Assembly (NCBI RefSeq): GCF_016741935.1
Contig: NZ_JAERRG010000001.1
Span: 930,001-994,000, forward strand
Length of the DNA: 64,000 nucleotides
Source: Streptomyces endocoffeicus
GTDB lineage: Bacteria > Actinomycetota > Actinomycetes > Streptomycetales > Streptomycetaceae
Reading direction: 5' to 3'
Each line of letters opens with the position of its first letter. The first letter of the stretch is position 1. Position numbers and translations under genes: made by a program. This document shows positions 1 to 13,600 of this stretch, in pieces. The notes below the pieces were generated by a model. It had not been told where the DNA came from and did not search any database. It was given only the letters and a program-made list of their open reading frames with translations.

Positions 1-3000
1 CCAGCCGGTTGCGCAGGTCCACCGCGGTCAGCGAGTCGAAGCCCAGATCGCGGAAGGCCCGGTTCGGCTCGATCATCTCCGCGGCGGCGTAGCCGAGCAC
101 GGCGGCGGCGTGCTTGCGCACCAGATCGAGCAGCGCCCGGTCCCGCTCGCCCTCGGTGAGGGGGTTCAGCCGCTCGCGCAGCTGCGCCCCGGCGGCGTCG
201 GCGCTCTCGCCACCGTCGCCCTTCGTCTCCAGCGCCCGGACCTCGTCGAGGTCGCTCAGCAACGGGCTGGGGCGGACCGCGGTGAACGAGGGCGCGAACC
301 GCTCCCAGTCCACGTCCACGACCGTCACCACACCGTCGTCACCGGCCACCGCGCGCTCCAGCGCGGCGATCGCCAACTGGGGTGCCATCGCGGGCAGTCC
401 ACGCCGCGCCAGCTGCTCCCCCGCGTCGTCCCGGGTCGCCATGCCGCCCTCGGCCCACGGGCCCCAGGAGACGGCGGTGCCCGCGAGGCCCCGCGCACGG
501 CGCCGCTCCACCAGCGCGTCCAGGAACGCGTTTCCGGAGCCGTAGACGCCCTGGCTGCCGCCGCCCCACACACCGGAGATGGACGAGAAGACCACGAACG
601 CGTCGAGCTCGCGGTCGCCGAGCAGCTCATCCAGGTTGACGGCGCCCGCCACCTTGCCCGATACCACCCGGGCCGCGTCCGCGAGCTCGGTCTCCAGCAG
701 GGAGGCCGCGATCGTGACACCCGCCGCGTGCACCACTCCGGTGAGCGGCCGGTGCTCCGGTACGGCGTCCAGGACGGCGGCGAGCGCGTCGCGGTCCGCC
801 GCGTCACACGCGGCCACCGTCACCTCGGCGCCCATGCCCTCCAGCTCCGCCTTCAACTCGGCGGCGCCCTCGGCCTCGAGACCGCGGCGGCTGGTCAGCA
901 CCAGGTGCTCGGCACCGCTACGGACCAGCCAGCGGGCCACCTGGCCGCCGAGCCCGCCCGTGCCACCGGTGACCAGCACCGTGCCACGCGCACGCCACGA
1001 CGTGTCCTCGCCGACGGCCGGGGCCGACCGCACCAGACGGCGTACGAAGACACCGGAGCCGCGCACCGCGACCTGGTCCTCGCCGCCCTCGACGGACAGC
1101 ACACCGGCCAGCCGCGCCGCACCGCGCTCATCAAGCGACTCGGGCAGATCGACCAGACCGCCCCACAGCGGAGGCAACTCCAGCCCGGCCACCCGGCCCA
1201 GCGCCCAGACCATCGCCTGCGTCGGGCTGGTGAGCCGGTCGGAACGGCCCACGGTCACGGCGCCGCGCGTACCGCACCACAACCGGACCGGGATCTCGGC
1301 CCCCACCATGGCCCGCACCAGCACCAGGGTCAGCGCATAGCCGCCCGACAGCGCCGGATACCCCGGGCAGGGCTCCTCGTCCAGGGCCAGCAGCGACAGC
1401 ACACCGCCCAGCTCAGGCGCCTGCTCGGCCAGCTCGCGCAGCCGCTCCGCCAGCGCGTCCGCGTCGAGGTCCCGCTCGTCCACCGCGACCGGGACCACGC
1501 CCGCACCGTGCCGCTCGAGCCCGGCGACGACCTCCGAGACCAGCTCGTCCTCGGCGCGGGACGCCGGAACCACCACCAGCCACGTCCCCGACAGCGAGCC
1601 GTCGGCGACGTCGGAGAACGGCTTCCACGACACCCGGTAGCGCCAGCCGTCGATCGTGGACTGGTCGCGGTTGTTGCGGTGATACGCGGACAGGGCGGGC
1701 AGCACCGCGCTCAGCGGCGCCTCGCTGTCGACCGCCAGCGCGCCCGCCAGCGACTCCAGGTCCTGGCGCTCCACCACGTCCCAGAACCGCGCGTCGACGG
1801 AGCCGGTGGCATCGGCCACGCCTCCGTCGGGCGACAGGCCGAATCCGTCCAGCCAGTAGCGCTCGCGCTGGAAGGCGTAGGTCGGCAGCTCGACAGGGCG
1901 GGCGCCACGGCCCTCCAGTGTGGTGAGCCAATCGACCTTCTTGCCACGCGCGAACACCTCGGCGGCGGAGGTCAGGAAGCGCTCCAGGCCGCCCTCGTCA
2001 CGCCGCAGCGTGCCCACGACCACGGCCTGCGCCTCTGCGGCCTCGACGGTCTGCTGAACCGGAAGGGTGAGCACGGGGTGCGGGCTCACCTCGATGAAGG
2101 TGGCGTGTCCCTTGCCGAGGAGGGTGCGGGTGGTGGCCTCCAGCTCGACGGTCTGCCGGAGGTTGCGGTACCAGTACTCCGCGTCCAGACCGGCGGTGTC
2201 CACCAGCTCGCCGGTCACCGTCGAGTAGAACGGCACCTCCGACGAACGCGGTGCGATATCCGCCAGGACCTTCAGCAGCTCCTCGTGGATCGCCTCCACA
2301 TGCGCCGAGTGCGAGGCGTAGTCCACCGGAACCCGGCGAACCCGGATCTCCTCACCCTCCAGCCGCGCCACCATCTCGTCCAGCGCACCCGGGTCACCGG
2401 ACACCACGACCGAGCCGGGGCTGTTGACCGCGGCGACCGATATCGCGCCGTTCCAGGCGGCGATACGCTCCTTGGCCTCGTCCGCCGACAGACCGACCGA
2501 CACCATGCCACCGCGGCCCGCAAGGCCCGCCGCGATCGCCTGCGACCGCAAGGTCACCACCTTGGCGGCGTCCTCCAGCGACAGCGCACCGGCCACGCAG
2601 GCCGCGGCGATCTCGCCCTGGCTGTGGCCCATGACGGCATCGGGCTCGACGCCCATCGAACGCCACAGTTTCGCCAGCGACACCATCACCGCGAACAGCA
2701 CCGGCTGAACGACATCCACCCGGTCAAAACCGGGAGCACCGTCAACCCCGCGCAGCACATCCGTCAGCGACCAGTCCACATACGCCGACAGAGCCGTCTC
2801 ACACTCGCCGATCGCCTCCGCGAAGACCGGCGAGGACTCCAGCAGCCCCACCGCCATACCGGCCCACTGCGCCCCCTGACCGGGGAACACAAAGACCGAA
2901 CGGCCCCGCACATCCGCCACGCCACGCGTGACACCCGAGGCGACCTCATCCCCGGCCAACGCGCCCAGCCGCTCCAGGAGCTCCTCGCGGTCGGCCCCGG

Positions 3001-4489
3001 TCACCACCCCACGGTGCTCGAACACCGACCGCGTCCCCACCAGAGAGAACGCCACATCGGCGGCGCCCAGCTCCGGACGGGCCGCCACGAACTCCCGCAG
3101 CCTGCCCGCCTGCGCCCGCAGGCCGGCCGCGCTGCGGCCGGACACCACCCAGGCCACCGGTCCGTCGGCGACCTCGGCCTCGGCGACCTCGGCCGCCTCG
3201 GCCTCCGGAGCCTGCTCCAGGATCGCGTGCGCGTTCGTTCCGCTGATGCCGAACGAGGACACACCCGCCCGCCGGGGCTGCTCCGACCCGGGCCAGGGGG
3301 TCGACTCGTTCAGCAGCCGGATGTCGCCCTCCGACCAGTCCACCTGGCTGGACGGCTCGTCCGCGTGGAGCGTCTTGGGCAGCACGCCGTTCCGGATGGC
3401 CATCACCATCTTGATGACCCCACCGACACCGGCGGCGGCCTGGGAGTGGCCGATGTTGGACTTCAGCGAGCCCAGCCACAGCGGCTTGTTCTCCGGCCGC
3501 TCCTTGCCGTAGGTGGCCATCAGCGCCTGCGCCTCGATGGGGTCGCCCAGCGAGGTGCCCGTGCCGTGGGCCTCCACCGCGTCCACATCAGCGGGCGTCA
3601 GGCCGGCGTTCTTCAGCGCCTGGCGGATCACCCGCCGCTGCGAGGGACCGTTGGGCGCGGTCAGACCGTTGGACGCGCCGTCCTGGTTGATCGCCGAGCC
3701 GCGGATGACGGCCAGCACCGGGTGGCCGTTGCGCCGGGCGTCCGAGAGCCGCTCCAGGAGCAGCAGACCCACGCCCTCCGCCCACCCCGTGCCGTCGGCG
3801 CCCGCGCCGAACGCCTTGCACCGTCCGTCGGGGGCGAGCCCGCCCTGCCGGCTGAACTCGACGAACATGCTGGGGGTGAACATGACGGCGACGCCGCCCG
3901 CCAGGGCCAGTGAGCACTCCTCCTGACGGAGCGCCTGGCAGGCCCAGTGCAGGGCCACCAGCGACGACGAGCACGCGGTGTCCACCGTCACGGCGGGCCC
4001 CTCCAGGCCCAGGGTGTAGGCCACCCGCCCGGACACCACGGAGGTGGCGTTGCCCGCGAGCATCAGCCCCTCCACGTCCGCGGGCATCTCGCTCACTCCG
4101 GCGCCGTAGCCGGAGGGCGAGGCGCCGACGAACACACCGGCCTGGCTGCCCCGCACCGACGCCGGGTCGATTCCGGCGCGCTCGAACGCCTCCCAGGCGG
4201 TTTCCAGCAGCAGCCGCTGCTGGGGGTCGGTGGCGAGCGCCTCCCGCGGGCTCATGGAGAAGAAGCCGGGGTCGAAGTCGCCGGGGGTCTCCAGGAATCC
4301 GCCCTCGCGGACGGAGAAGGTGCCGGACCGCTCCGAGTCGGGGTCGAAGAAACCATCGACGTCCCAGCCCCGGTCAGGAGGGAACTCGGTGATGGCGTCG
4401 CCGCCCTCGGCGACGAGCCGCCACAGCTCCTCCGGCGTCTTCACGCCCCCGGGGTACCGGCAGCTCATCGCCACAATGGCGATGGGCTC
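1..4489 (-). other. Module F1: KS-AT(mmal)-KR(A1)-ACP (ACP cut at edge)
   Basis: KS is at 4489-3207, AT at 2902-2040, the KR catalytic part at 990-430 and ACP from about 135 to beyond the window. Methylmalonyl loading is shown by YASH near 2308. The KR is A-type by the Trp motif and absence of LDD. Confidence 0.9.
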
Positions 4490-4588
4490 CCGGTCCCGCT
4501 CCTCCACCTGTCGAAGTTGCCGACGAGCCTGACGCAGGTCAGCCGTCACCTTCTTGAGGTAGTCAAGGAGTTTTTCGTCTTCCGCCAC
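1..4588 (-). CDS. Modular type I PKS, N-terminal part (gene F, 3' end outside window)
   Basis: The frame has no stop before the window edge, so only the first 1529 residues are seen. The start is a GTG at 4588, opening with (M)[18 protein letters not shown], a docking helix matching the tail of gene E; AAGGGG lies 9 bases upstream and the gap to gene E is 45 bases. Domains: KS (34-461, Cys206), AT (562-850, GHSQGE and YASH, methylmalonyl), KR (structural part from about 981, catalytic part 1201-1385) and ACP (from about 1484, LGFDSL present, cut at the edge). The KR lacks LDD and has Trp in [12 protein letters not shown], so it is A1-type. The KS-AT half resembles C and E4, while the KR half is almost identical to E2 at the DNA level, so the module looks like a hybrid. 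Further modules or a thioesterase may follow outside the window. Confidence 0.94.
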   Translation of the reverse strand, partial: MAEDEKLLDYLKKVTADLRQARRQLRQVEERDREPIAIVAMSCRYPGGVKTPEELWRLVAEGGDAITEFPPDRGWDVDGFFDPDSERSGTFSVREGGFLETPGDFDPGFFSMSPREALATDPQQRLLLETAWEAFERAGIDPASVRGSQAGVFVGASPSGYGAGVSEMPADVEGLMLAGNATSVVSGRVAYTLGLEGPAVTVDTACSSSLVALHWACQALRQEECSLALAGGVAVMFTPSMFVEFSRQGGLAPDGRCKAFGAGADGTGWAEGVGLLLLERLSDARRNGHPVLAVIRGSAINQDGASNGLTAPNGPSQRRVIRQALKNAGLTPADVDAVEAHGTGTSLGDPIEAQALMATYGKERPENKPLWLGSLKSNIGHSQAAAGVGGVIKMVMAIRNGVLPKTLHADEPSSQVDWSEGDIRLLNESTPWPGSEQPRRAGVSSFGISGTNAHAILEQAPEAEAAEVAEAEVADGPVAWVVSGRSAAGLRAQAGRLREFVAARPELGAADVAFSLVGTRSVFEHRGVVTGADREELLERLGALAGDEVASGVTRGVADVRGRSVFVFPGQGAQWAGMAVGLLESSPVFAEAIGECETALSAYVDWSLTDVLRGVDGAPGFDRVDVVQPVLFAVMVSLAKLWRSMGVEPDAVMGHSQGEIAAACVAGALSLEDAAKVVTLRSQAIAAGLAGRGGMVSVGLSADEAKERIAAWNGAISVAAVNSPGSVVVSGDPGALDEMVARLEGEEIRVRRVPVDYASHSAHVEAIHEELLKVLADIAPRSSEVPFYSTVTGELVDTAGLDAEYWYRNLRQTVELEATTRTLLGKGHATFIEVSPHPVLTLPVQQTVEAAEAQAVVVGTLRRDEGGLERFLTSAAEVFARGKKVDWLTTLEGRGARPVELPTYAFQRERYWLDGFGLSPDGGVADATGSVDARFWDVVERQDLESLAGALAVDSEAPLSAVLPALSAYHRNNRDQSTIDGWRYRVSWKPFSDVADGSLSGTWLVVVPASRAEDELVSEVVAGLERHGAGVVPVAVDERDLDADALAERLRELAEQAPELGGVLSLLALDEEPCPGYPALSGGYALTLVLVRAMVGAEIPVRLWCGTRGAVTVGRSDRLTSPTQAMVWALGRVAGLELPPLWGGLVDLPESLDERGAARLAGVLSVEGGEDQVAVRGSGVFVRRLVRSAPAVGEDTSWRARGTVLVTGGTGGLGGQVARWLVRSGAEHLVLTSRRGLEAEGAAELKAELEGMGAEVTVAACDAADRDALAAVLDAVPEHRPLTGVVHAAGVTIAASLLETELADAARVVSGKVAGAVNLDELLGDRELDAFVVFSSISGVWGGGSQGVYGSGNAFLDALVERRRARGLAGTAVSWGPWAEGGMATRDDAGEQLARRGLPAMAPQLAIAALERAVAGDDGVVTVVDVDWERFAPSFTAVRPSPLLSDLDEVRALETKGDGGESADAAGAQLRERLNPLTEGERDRALLDLVRKHAAAVLGYAAAEMIEPNRAFRDLGFDSLTAVDLRNRL

Positions 4589-4633
4589 TATCCCCAGCCC
4601 CTTGAAACACTCTGTGAGTTCCAGCTCGCCACG
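4589..4633 (-). promoter_or_regulatory. E-F intergenic spacer with RBS of gene F
   Basis: This 45-base gap holds AAGGGG at 4598-4603, 9 bases before the GTG start of gene F. The gene order and close spacing fit one operon. Confidence 0.65.
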
Positions 4634-7600
4634 TCAGGACATTCCGAATTCGTCGTCGATGAGTTTGAAGATCTCGTCGGCGGTGGCCGATTCGATCTCG
4701 CTGTCGTCGTCCATCTCGTCGTCCAGCGCCGTCGCGGTGCCGGACACCTGCCCGGTTCCGCCGGCGGACCACTTGGCCACCAGGCCCTGGAGCCGCGCCA
4801 TGACCTTGTCGTGCGTCTCACTGTCGGAGTCGAGCGCCGACAGGGTGGATTCCAGTCGGTCGAGTTCTCCGAAGACGGGCTCGGTCGCGGGCCCGTCGGC
4901 GGGGGTGACCTCTTCGCGCAGGAATCGTCCGAGCGCCGCCGGGGTCGGGTAGTCGAACACCAAGGTCGCCGGCAGCCGCGTTCCCGTGATCGCGTTGAGG
5001 CGGTTGCGCAGTTCGACGGCCGACAGGGAGTCGAAGCCGAGGTCCTTGAACGCGTGTCCCGGCTCGATCGCCTGTCCCGACGCATAGCCGAGGACGACGG
5101 CCACCTGGTCGCACACCAGGTCCACCAGGATGCGCTCGCGCTCCGTCTCGGACTTCCCGGCCAGGTGCTGCTTGACCTCGGCGGCCGGGTCGGCCGTGGC
5201 GCTCGCGGCGCCCGCCTCCGCGGTCCGACGTGCGGGTGCCCGCACCAGTCCGCGCAGCAGTGCGGGTACCGCGTCGCTCACCGACGCCATGTCCATCGTC
5301 ATGGGCACCAGGACGGCACCGTCGAGATCGCGGGTCGCGTCGAACAGCGCGAGTCCGGCCTCGGGGGTGAGGGCGACCATGCCGGTCCTGGTCATCCGGT
5401 TGACGTCGGCGTCGGCCAGCTCGGTGGTCATGCCGCCGTCCTGTGTCCACGGCCCCCAGACGAGCGAGGCTGCGGGGAGACCCTCGGCCCTGCGGTGCTG
5501 GGCCAGGGCGTCCATGAACGCGTTGCCCGCCGCGTAGTTGGCCTGGCCCGCGCCGCCGAAGGTACCGGAGACGGAGGAGAACAGGATGAACGCGGCGAGG
5601 TCGAGGTCGCGGGTGAGCTCGTGGAGGTGCAGCGCGGCGTCCACCTTCGGACGCAGCACCTTGTCCACCCGCTCCGGCGTCAGCGACTCCACCAGACCGT
5701 CGTCCAGCACACCCGCCGCGTGCACCACGGCCGACAGCGGATGCTCCGACCCGATTCCGGCCAGCAGGCTCTCCACCGAAGTCCGGTCGGCGACATCGCA
5801 CGCCACCGCCTCCGCCTCGGCGCCCAGCCCGGCCAGCTCCGCCACCAACTCCGCCGCACCCGGCGCCTCCGCGCCACGACGACTCGTCAGCACCAGACGC
5901 TCAACCCCGTGCTCCACCACCAAGTGCCGGGCCAGCAACGCGCCCAGACCACCCGTACCACCCGTGATCAGCACCGTCCCCGGGCCTTCGAGCGTCCTCG
6001 GGATGGTCAGCGCCACCTTGCCGGTGTGCCGGGCCTGGCCGATGAAGCGGAAGGCGTCGGGCGCCCTGCGGACATCCCAGGTGCGCACCGGCAGCGGTCG
6101 CAGCACTCCGCTTTCGAACAGGGAGATCAGCTCGCCCCACATCTCGTGGATGCGAACGGGTCCCGCCTCCATGAGATCGAACGCCTGGTAGGAGACGCCG
6201 CCGTATTCGGCGGCCACCTCCTCCGGCACCCTGATGTCGGTCTTGCCCATCTCCAGGAACCGGCCGCCGCGCGGCAGCAGACGCAGGCCCGCGTCCACGA
6301 ACTCCCGCGCCAGCGAGTCGAGCACCACGTCCATACCGCGCCCGCCGGTCACATCGAAGAAGCGCTTCTCGAAGTCCAGCGTCCGCGACGACGCGATGTG
6401 CTCGTCGTCCAGACCCAGCGACCGCAGGGTGTCCCACTTGCCCTCGCTCGCGGTACCGAAGACCTCGGCGCCGAGGTGCCGTGCCAACTGGAGCGTGGCC
6501 ATGCCCACACCACCGGCCGCCGAGTGCACCAGCACCGACTGGCCGGGCTGGAGACCGCCCAGGTCCACCATGGCGTAGTAGGCCGTCAGGAACACGATGG
6601 GGGTGGAGGCCGCCTGCTCGAACGTCCAGTCGCCCGGGATCCGGGCGACGACGCGCCGGTCGGTGATGGCCACCGGGCCGAACGACCCGCCGAAGATGCC
6701 CATCACCCGGTCGCCGGGCGCCAGGTCCGTCACTCCGGGGCCGACCTCGGTCACGGTACCGGCGCCCTCGCCACCGAGCGGCCCGGCCTCTCCGGGGTAC
6801 ATCCCCAGGGCGTTGAGCACATCGCGGAAGTTCACACCCGCCGCGCGCATCTCGACCCTGATCTCGTTCTCGCCCAGGGCCTCGGTGGCATCGGGGCAGG
6901 GCAGCAGCGCCAGGTTCTCCAGGGTCCCCTTGGCGTGCATGTCCAGGCGCCATTCCCGTATTCCGGCGGGCGGCAGCAGCGCGGCACCCGAGGAGACCCG
7001 GGCCATGCGCTGGCCGAGCACCGTTCCCTCGCGGACCACGGCCTGCGGCTCGTCGGTGGCGAGCACGGCGGGCAGTGCCGCCTTGGACGCCTCGTCGGGC
7101 TCCCGCGGGTCCAGGTCCACCAGGACGAAGCAGTTCGGGTTCTCCGACTGCGCGGACCGCACCATGCCCCACAGGGGGGCGTGGATCAGGTCCGGGGTCT
7201 CGTCGCGGTCCTCGGGCGCCATCGCGCCCGAGGTCACGAAGACCAGTCGGGAGGAGTCGAACCGGCGGTCGCCGAGCCAGCCCTGGATCATGCCGAGCGT
7301 GTGGTGCGTCACCGCGTGGACGGCGCCCGCCGGCTCCAGGCCCCGCTTGGCCTTGCTCTTGCCCTTGGCCTTCGCCTTGCTCTTGGGCCTGCCCTGAGCC
7401 GCCTCGTCGTCGAGGCCCGGCGCGTAGGAGACCAGCACGGCCTCCGGGGCGGCGGCGCCACCGTCGATCGCGGCGCCCAGCGCGTCGAGATCGGCGTAGG
7501 CGGTCACCTCGGCTCCGGCGATCGCGCCGGCGGCCAGTCCGTAGTGGTCGGTGCCCACCAAGGCCCACTTGGCCGTCGCGGCCTCGGCCGGAACGGCGGC

Positions 7601-10600
7601 CGGAACGGCGGTCCAGTCCAGCGTGAACAGCGAGTCGCGGAACTCCGACGTCCTGGCCGAGTCGATGTGTTCCACCGACACCGGGCGCAGCACGAGGGAT
7701 TCGACCGACGCCACCGGGCGGCCGGTCCCGTCGGCCACCGCGAGGGAGATGGAATCCGGTCCGAGCTGGGTGAGCCGCACCCGCAGGGTGGACGCGCCAC
7801 CGGCGTGGAGCGACACCCCGCTCCAGGAGAACGGGAGCCGGGAGAGCCCGACGTCCTCCAGGGCCACGAAGGTCACCGCCTGCACGGCGGCGTCCAGCAG
7901 GGCGGGGTGGAGGCCGAAGTCGACCGCGTCCGACGCGTGCTTCTCACCGAGGCTGACCTCGACGTAGACGTCGTCGCCGGAGCGCCAGGCGGCCCGCAGG
8001 CCCTGGAACACCGGGCCATAGGCGAAGCCGGTGGCGGCGAAGCGCTCGTAGAAGTCGCTGATGTCCAGGGCTTCCGCGTCCGCCGGGGGCCACGCGCTCA
8101 GGTCGAACGACGGCTCGGGGCCGGCCGGGGCGAGCGCACCGGCCGCGTGCTGCGTCCACGGCTCGTCCGAGGACGCGCCGGCCGGGCGGGAGTACAGGCT
8201 GAGCGAGCGGTAGCCCGTCTCGTCCGTGTCACCCACCCAGAGCTGCACCTGGACCGGTTCGTTCTCGGGCAGGACCATCGGGGTGGCCAGGGTGACCTCC
8301 TCGACCCGGCCGCAGCCGACCTGGTCGGCGGCGCGGATGGCCAGCTCCAGGAATCCGGTCCCGGGGAACAGCGCCGCGCCCCCGATCGCGTGGTCGGCGA
8401 GCCACGGCTGGCTCTGCACCGACAGCCTGCTGGTGAACAGGAATCCATCGCTGCCCGCCAGCTCGACTCCGGCACCCAGCAGCGGGTGGTTGGGAGAGCT
8501 GAGCCCGGCGGAGGCGACATCCCCGGTCATCGGGCCGGGCGCCTTCGGCCAGTAGCGCTGCCGCTGGAAGGCGTAGGTGGGCAGTTCCACCCGCCGCACA
8601 TCGTGTCCGGCGAACGCCGTCGACCAGTTCACGGTGGTGCCGTGGACGTGGAGTTCGGCCAGCGCCGTCGTCAGCGCCTGGGCCTCGGGGCGGTTCTTCC
8701 GCAGCGCGGGGACGAGGGTGAGATCGGCCCCGCCCTCGTCGGCCGTCAGGCAGTCCTGGGCCATCGCTGTGAGCACACCGTCGGGGCCCACCTCCAGGAA
8801 CGAGGTCACCCCGAGCTTCTCCAGGGCCCGTACCCCGTCCGCGAAGCGCACCGCCTCCCGCACGTGCCGCACCCAGTACTCCGGCGAGCACACCTCGGCG
8901 GCCGCCGCCGAGGCACCCGTGAGGTTGGAGACCAGGGAGATCGACGGTGCCCGGAAGGACAGGCCGGAGACGACGTCATGGAAGTCGTCCAGCATCGCGT
9001 CCATGCGCGGCGAGTGGAAGGCGTGGCTGACCGTCAGCCGGCGGGTCTTGCGACCTTGCTCCGCCCAGTCCTCGGCGATCTCCAGTGCCGCGGCCTCATC
9101 GCCCGCGATCACCACGGCCGTCGGGCCGTTGACCGCGGCGATGCTCACCTCGGCCGCACGGCCGGCCAGCGACAGAGCGACTTCCTCCTCGGACGCCTGG
9201 ATGGCCACCATCGCGCCGCCCTCCGGCAGCGCCTGCATCAGCCGGCCACGCGCCGCGATCAGCGCGCACGCGTCCTCCAGGGAGAGCACCCCGGCCACAT
9301 GGGCCGCGGCGACCTCTCCCACCGAGTGGCCGATCAGCACATCCGCGGTGACGCCCCAGCGCTCCAGCAGCCGGAACAGCGCCACCTCGATGGCGAACAG
9401 CGCGGGCTGGGTGAACGCCGTCTGGTTCAGCAGCTCGGCATCCGCGCTGCCCTCGGCGGCGAACATCACCTCCTGCAGCGGCCGGTCGAGCCGCACATCG
9501 AGGTACGCGCACACCTCGTCCAGCGCGCGGGCGAACACCGGGAAGGCGTCGTACAGCTCCCGGCCCATGCCCAGGCGCTGCGCGCCCTGACCCGAGAACA
9601 GGAACGCCGTCTTGCCGGCCGTGCCCACGGATCCCTGGACGACTGCGGGGGCCGTGGCACCCGAGGCGATGGCCTCGAGACCGCTCAGCAGCCCGTCCCG
9701 GTCGCCGCTCATGAGCACGGCGCGGTGATCGAAGACGGACCGGGTGACCGCCAGCGCGTGGCCCACGTCGTCGAGGTCGAGCTCGGGGTGGGCCGTCACA
9801 TAGTCGTGCAGGTTCCTCGCCTGGGCGCGCAGCGCCTCGGCGCCCTTGCCGGTGACCGTCCAGGGACGTGCGTCCGAGTCGGCCTGGGGGGCGTCGTCCG
9901 TACGGACCCGCTCCAGCGCCTCCGGCTCCGGGGCCTGCTCGATGATGGTGTGGGCGTTGGTGCCGCTGATGCCGAACGAGGAGATGCCCGCCCGGCGCGG
10001 CTCGCCGTTCTCCGGCCACGCGGTCGGCGCGGTCAGCAACCGGACCTCGCCCGCCGTCCAGTCCACATGCGGCGTGGGCTCATCGACGTGGAGCGTCCGC
10101 GGCAGCACGCCCTCGCGCATGGCCATCACCATCTTGATGATCCCGGCCACGCCCGCGGCCGCCTGCGTGTGCCCGAGGTTCGACTTGATGGAGCCCAGCC
10201 ACAGCGGCTGGTCCTCCTGCCGCCCCTGGCCGTAGGTGGCCAGCAGCGCCTGTGCCTCGATCGGGTCACCGAGCCTGGTGCCGGTGCCGTGCGCCTCGAC
10301 CGCCTGCACCTGGTGGGCGGCGAGGTCGGCGCTGGCCAGCGCCTGACGGATGACCCGCTGCTGCGACGGGCCGTTGGGCGCCGTGATGCCGTTGGACGCA
10401 CCGTCCTGGTTGACCGCGGAGCCACGCACGATCGCCATCACCGGGTGACCGTTGCGCCGCGCGTCCGACAGCCGCTCCAGCAGCAGCACGCCGACGCCCT
10501 CGGACCAGCCGGTGCCGTCCGCCGACGCGGCGAACGCCTTGCACCGCCCGTCCGACGACAGCCCCTTCTGGCGGCTGAAGTCCACGAACGACCCCGGGCT

Positions 10601-13600
10601 GGACATGATCGTGACACCGCCGGCCAGCGCCATGTCGCACTCGCCCTGGCGCAGCGACTGCGCGGCCATGTGCAGCGCCACCAGCGACGACGAGCACGCC
10701 GTGTCCACCGTGACGGCCGGTCCTTCGAGACCGAAGGTGTAGGAGATACGGCCCGATACGACGCTGGCCGCGTTGCCCGTTCCGAGGTAGCCCTCGGGTC
10801 CGCCCGGGGCGGTCAGCAGCAGGCCGATGTAGTCCTGGCCGTTGCTTCCCGCGAAGACACCCGTCCGGCTTCCCTTGAGGGAGGTGGGGTCGATGCCCGC
10901 CCGCTCGAACACCTCCCAGGAGGTCTCCAGCAGCAGCCGCTGCTGCGGGTCGATGGTCAGCGCCTCGCGCGGAGCGATCCCGAAGAACTGCGGATCGAAC
11001 TCATCGGCGTCGTAGACGAATCCGCCGCCGCTCGAGTAGCTGGTGCCCGAGTTCTCCGGGTCCGGGTCGTAGAGCTCGTCGAGGTCCCAGCCACGGTTGG
11101 TCGGGTAGGCGCTGATCACGTCGCTGCCCTCGGAGACCAGCCGCCACAGATCCTCCGGGGTGCGTACCCCACCGGGGAAGCGGCAGCTCATCGACACGAT
11201 CACGATCGGATCGTCGTCCACGACCGTGCCCGTCACCACCGGCAGGTCATCGGCCGGCGCGGGGGCGGTGCCCAGCACCTCACCGAGGACGAACTCGGCG
11301 AGCGCCGTGGGCGTCGGGTAGTCGAAGGCCACGGTGATCGGCAGGTTCACACCGGTCGCCATGCCGAGGCCGTTGCGCAGCTCCACGGCGGTCAGCGAGT
11401 CGAACCCGATGTCCCTGAAGGCCCGGTCCGGCTCCACCGAGTCGGCGCTCGGATAGCCGATCGCCTCGGCGGCGTGCGACCTGACGAGGTCGAGCACCTC
11501 CGCCTGGCGTTCGGCGGCCGACAGCCCTTCGAGGCGCTCGACCAGCCCGCTGGAGGCCGCGCCGATCTCGGCCTCCGCCGCCTCCAGCGCCTGCCGCACC
11601 TCCGGCAGTTCGTTCAGCAGGGGACGCGGCCGGGCGGCGGCGAATCCGGGGGCGTAGCGCTCCCAGTCCACGTCGGCGACGGTGATGTCGACCTCTTCGT
11701 GGTCGAGCGCCTGCTGAAGGGCGTCGACGGCGAGTTCGGGCGCCAGCGCCGGCATACCTTGCCGCTTCAGCTGGGCCGCGGTGGCCTCGTTGACCAGACC
11801 ACCGCCGCCCCAGGCACCCCACGCCACCGAGGTGGCCGCCAGCCCCTGGGCCCGGCGCTGCTGCGCCAGGGCGTCGAGGAAGGCGTTCGCGGCGGCGTAG
11901 CTGCCCTGGCCGTTACCACCGACGGTTCCGGCGTAGGAGGAGAAGAGGATGAACGCGGACAGGTCCAGGTCCTGGGTCAGCTCGTGGAGGTTCACCACGG
12001 CGTCCACCTTGGGCCGGAAGACACCCTGCGCCCTGGGGACGGTGAGGGTGTCGATGAGGCCGTCGTCCAGGATGCCGGCCGCGTGCACCACCGCGGTGAG
12101 CGGGTACTCGGCGGGCAGCCCGTCGATGAGCTCACGCAGCGCGCCGCGGTCGGCGGCGTCACAGGCCGCGACGGTGACCCGCGCGCCGAGAGCGATCAGC
12201 TCGTCCCTCAGCTCGGCCGCGCCAGGGGCGTCCGGGCCGCGGCGGCTGGTCAGCACCAGGTGCTCGGCACCGGCCTGGACGAGCCAGCGGGCGAGGCGGC
12301 CACCGAGGGCACCGGTACCACCGGTGATCAGGACGCTGCCGCGAGGCTCCCAGGTACGGGCCGGCTGGGTGTCGCCCAGGGGTGCCCGGACGAGCCGTCG
12401 GCCGAAGACCCCGGTGGCGCGCACCGCGACCTGGTCCTCGTCACCGGAGCGCCCGATCAGGCCGACCAGGCGGTTCAGCGCCCGCTCGTCGATCGCGTCC
12501 GGCGACTCGGGGAGGTCGACGAGACCGCCCCAGCGCTGTGCGTACTCCAGGCCGACCACCCGGCCCAGACCCCATATCAGGGACTGCTTGACGTTGCCGA
12601 CCCGGTCGGAGCGGCCCACGGACACGGCTCCGGTGGTGGCGAGCCACAGCGGCACATCGATGTCGATGTCGCTCAGCGCCTGGACCAGGGCCACGGTGCC
12701 GGCGAAGCCGCGCGGAATGCCCGGGTGTTCGGGGAGCGCCTCCTCGTCCAGCGCGAGCAGGGAGAGCACTCCGTCGATCGCGGGCTTCCCCGCCTGCTCG
12801 GATCCGTCCGTGGCGGGTGTGCCGGGGGCCGCGGCCCGGATGAGCTCGACCAGCGACGACCGCTCCGGCTCCGCCTCGTCCAGGTCGATCCGCACCATGC
12901 GGGCCCCGTGGCGCTCCACGTCCCGGGCGATGCGCTCGGCCAGTTCACGGGCGCTGTCGACCGGCGGGACGACGACCGCCCAGGTACCGGTGATCGGGGC
13001 GCCCTGCTCCTGGTCGGAGCCGGACGACGGCTGGTCGATGAGGGGCTTCCAGTTGATCCGGTAGCGCCAGTTGTCGACCGTCGAGCGGTCACGCCTGCCT
13101 CGCCGGTACGACGACAGGGCGGGCAGCACCGCGCTCAGCGGCGCCTCCCCGTCGAGCTCCAGCGTCCGCGCCAGTCCCTCGAGGTCCTCGCGCTCGACGG
13201 CCTCCCAGAACCGGGCGTCCACCGAGTCGGCCTCGGACACGGGGGCGTTGCCGAACGTGGCGTCCTCGGCCGGCTGCGGCCAGTACCGCTGCCGCTGGAA
13301 GGCGTAGGTCGGCAGGTCGATCTGGCGGGCGCCGTGTCCGGCGAACACCTTCCGCCAGTCGACGTCGGCCCCATTGACATGAAGCTCGGCGACCGAGGTC
13401 AGGAACCGCTCCAGGCCGCCCTCGTCACGGCGCAGCGTGCCGATGACCACGGCCTGGGCCTCGGCGGCCTCCACGGTCTGCTGAACGGGAAGGGTGAGGA
13501 CCGGATGCGGGCTCACCTCGATGAACACACCGTGGCCACTGCCGAGCAGGGTACGGGTGGTGGCTTCCAGCTCGACGGTCTGCCGCAGGTTGCGGTACCA

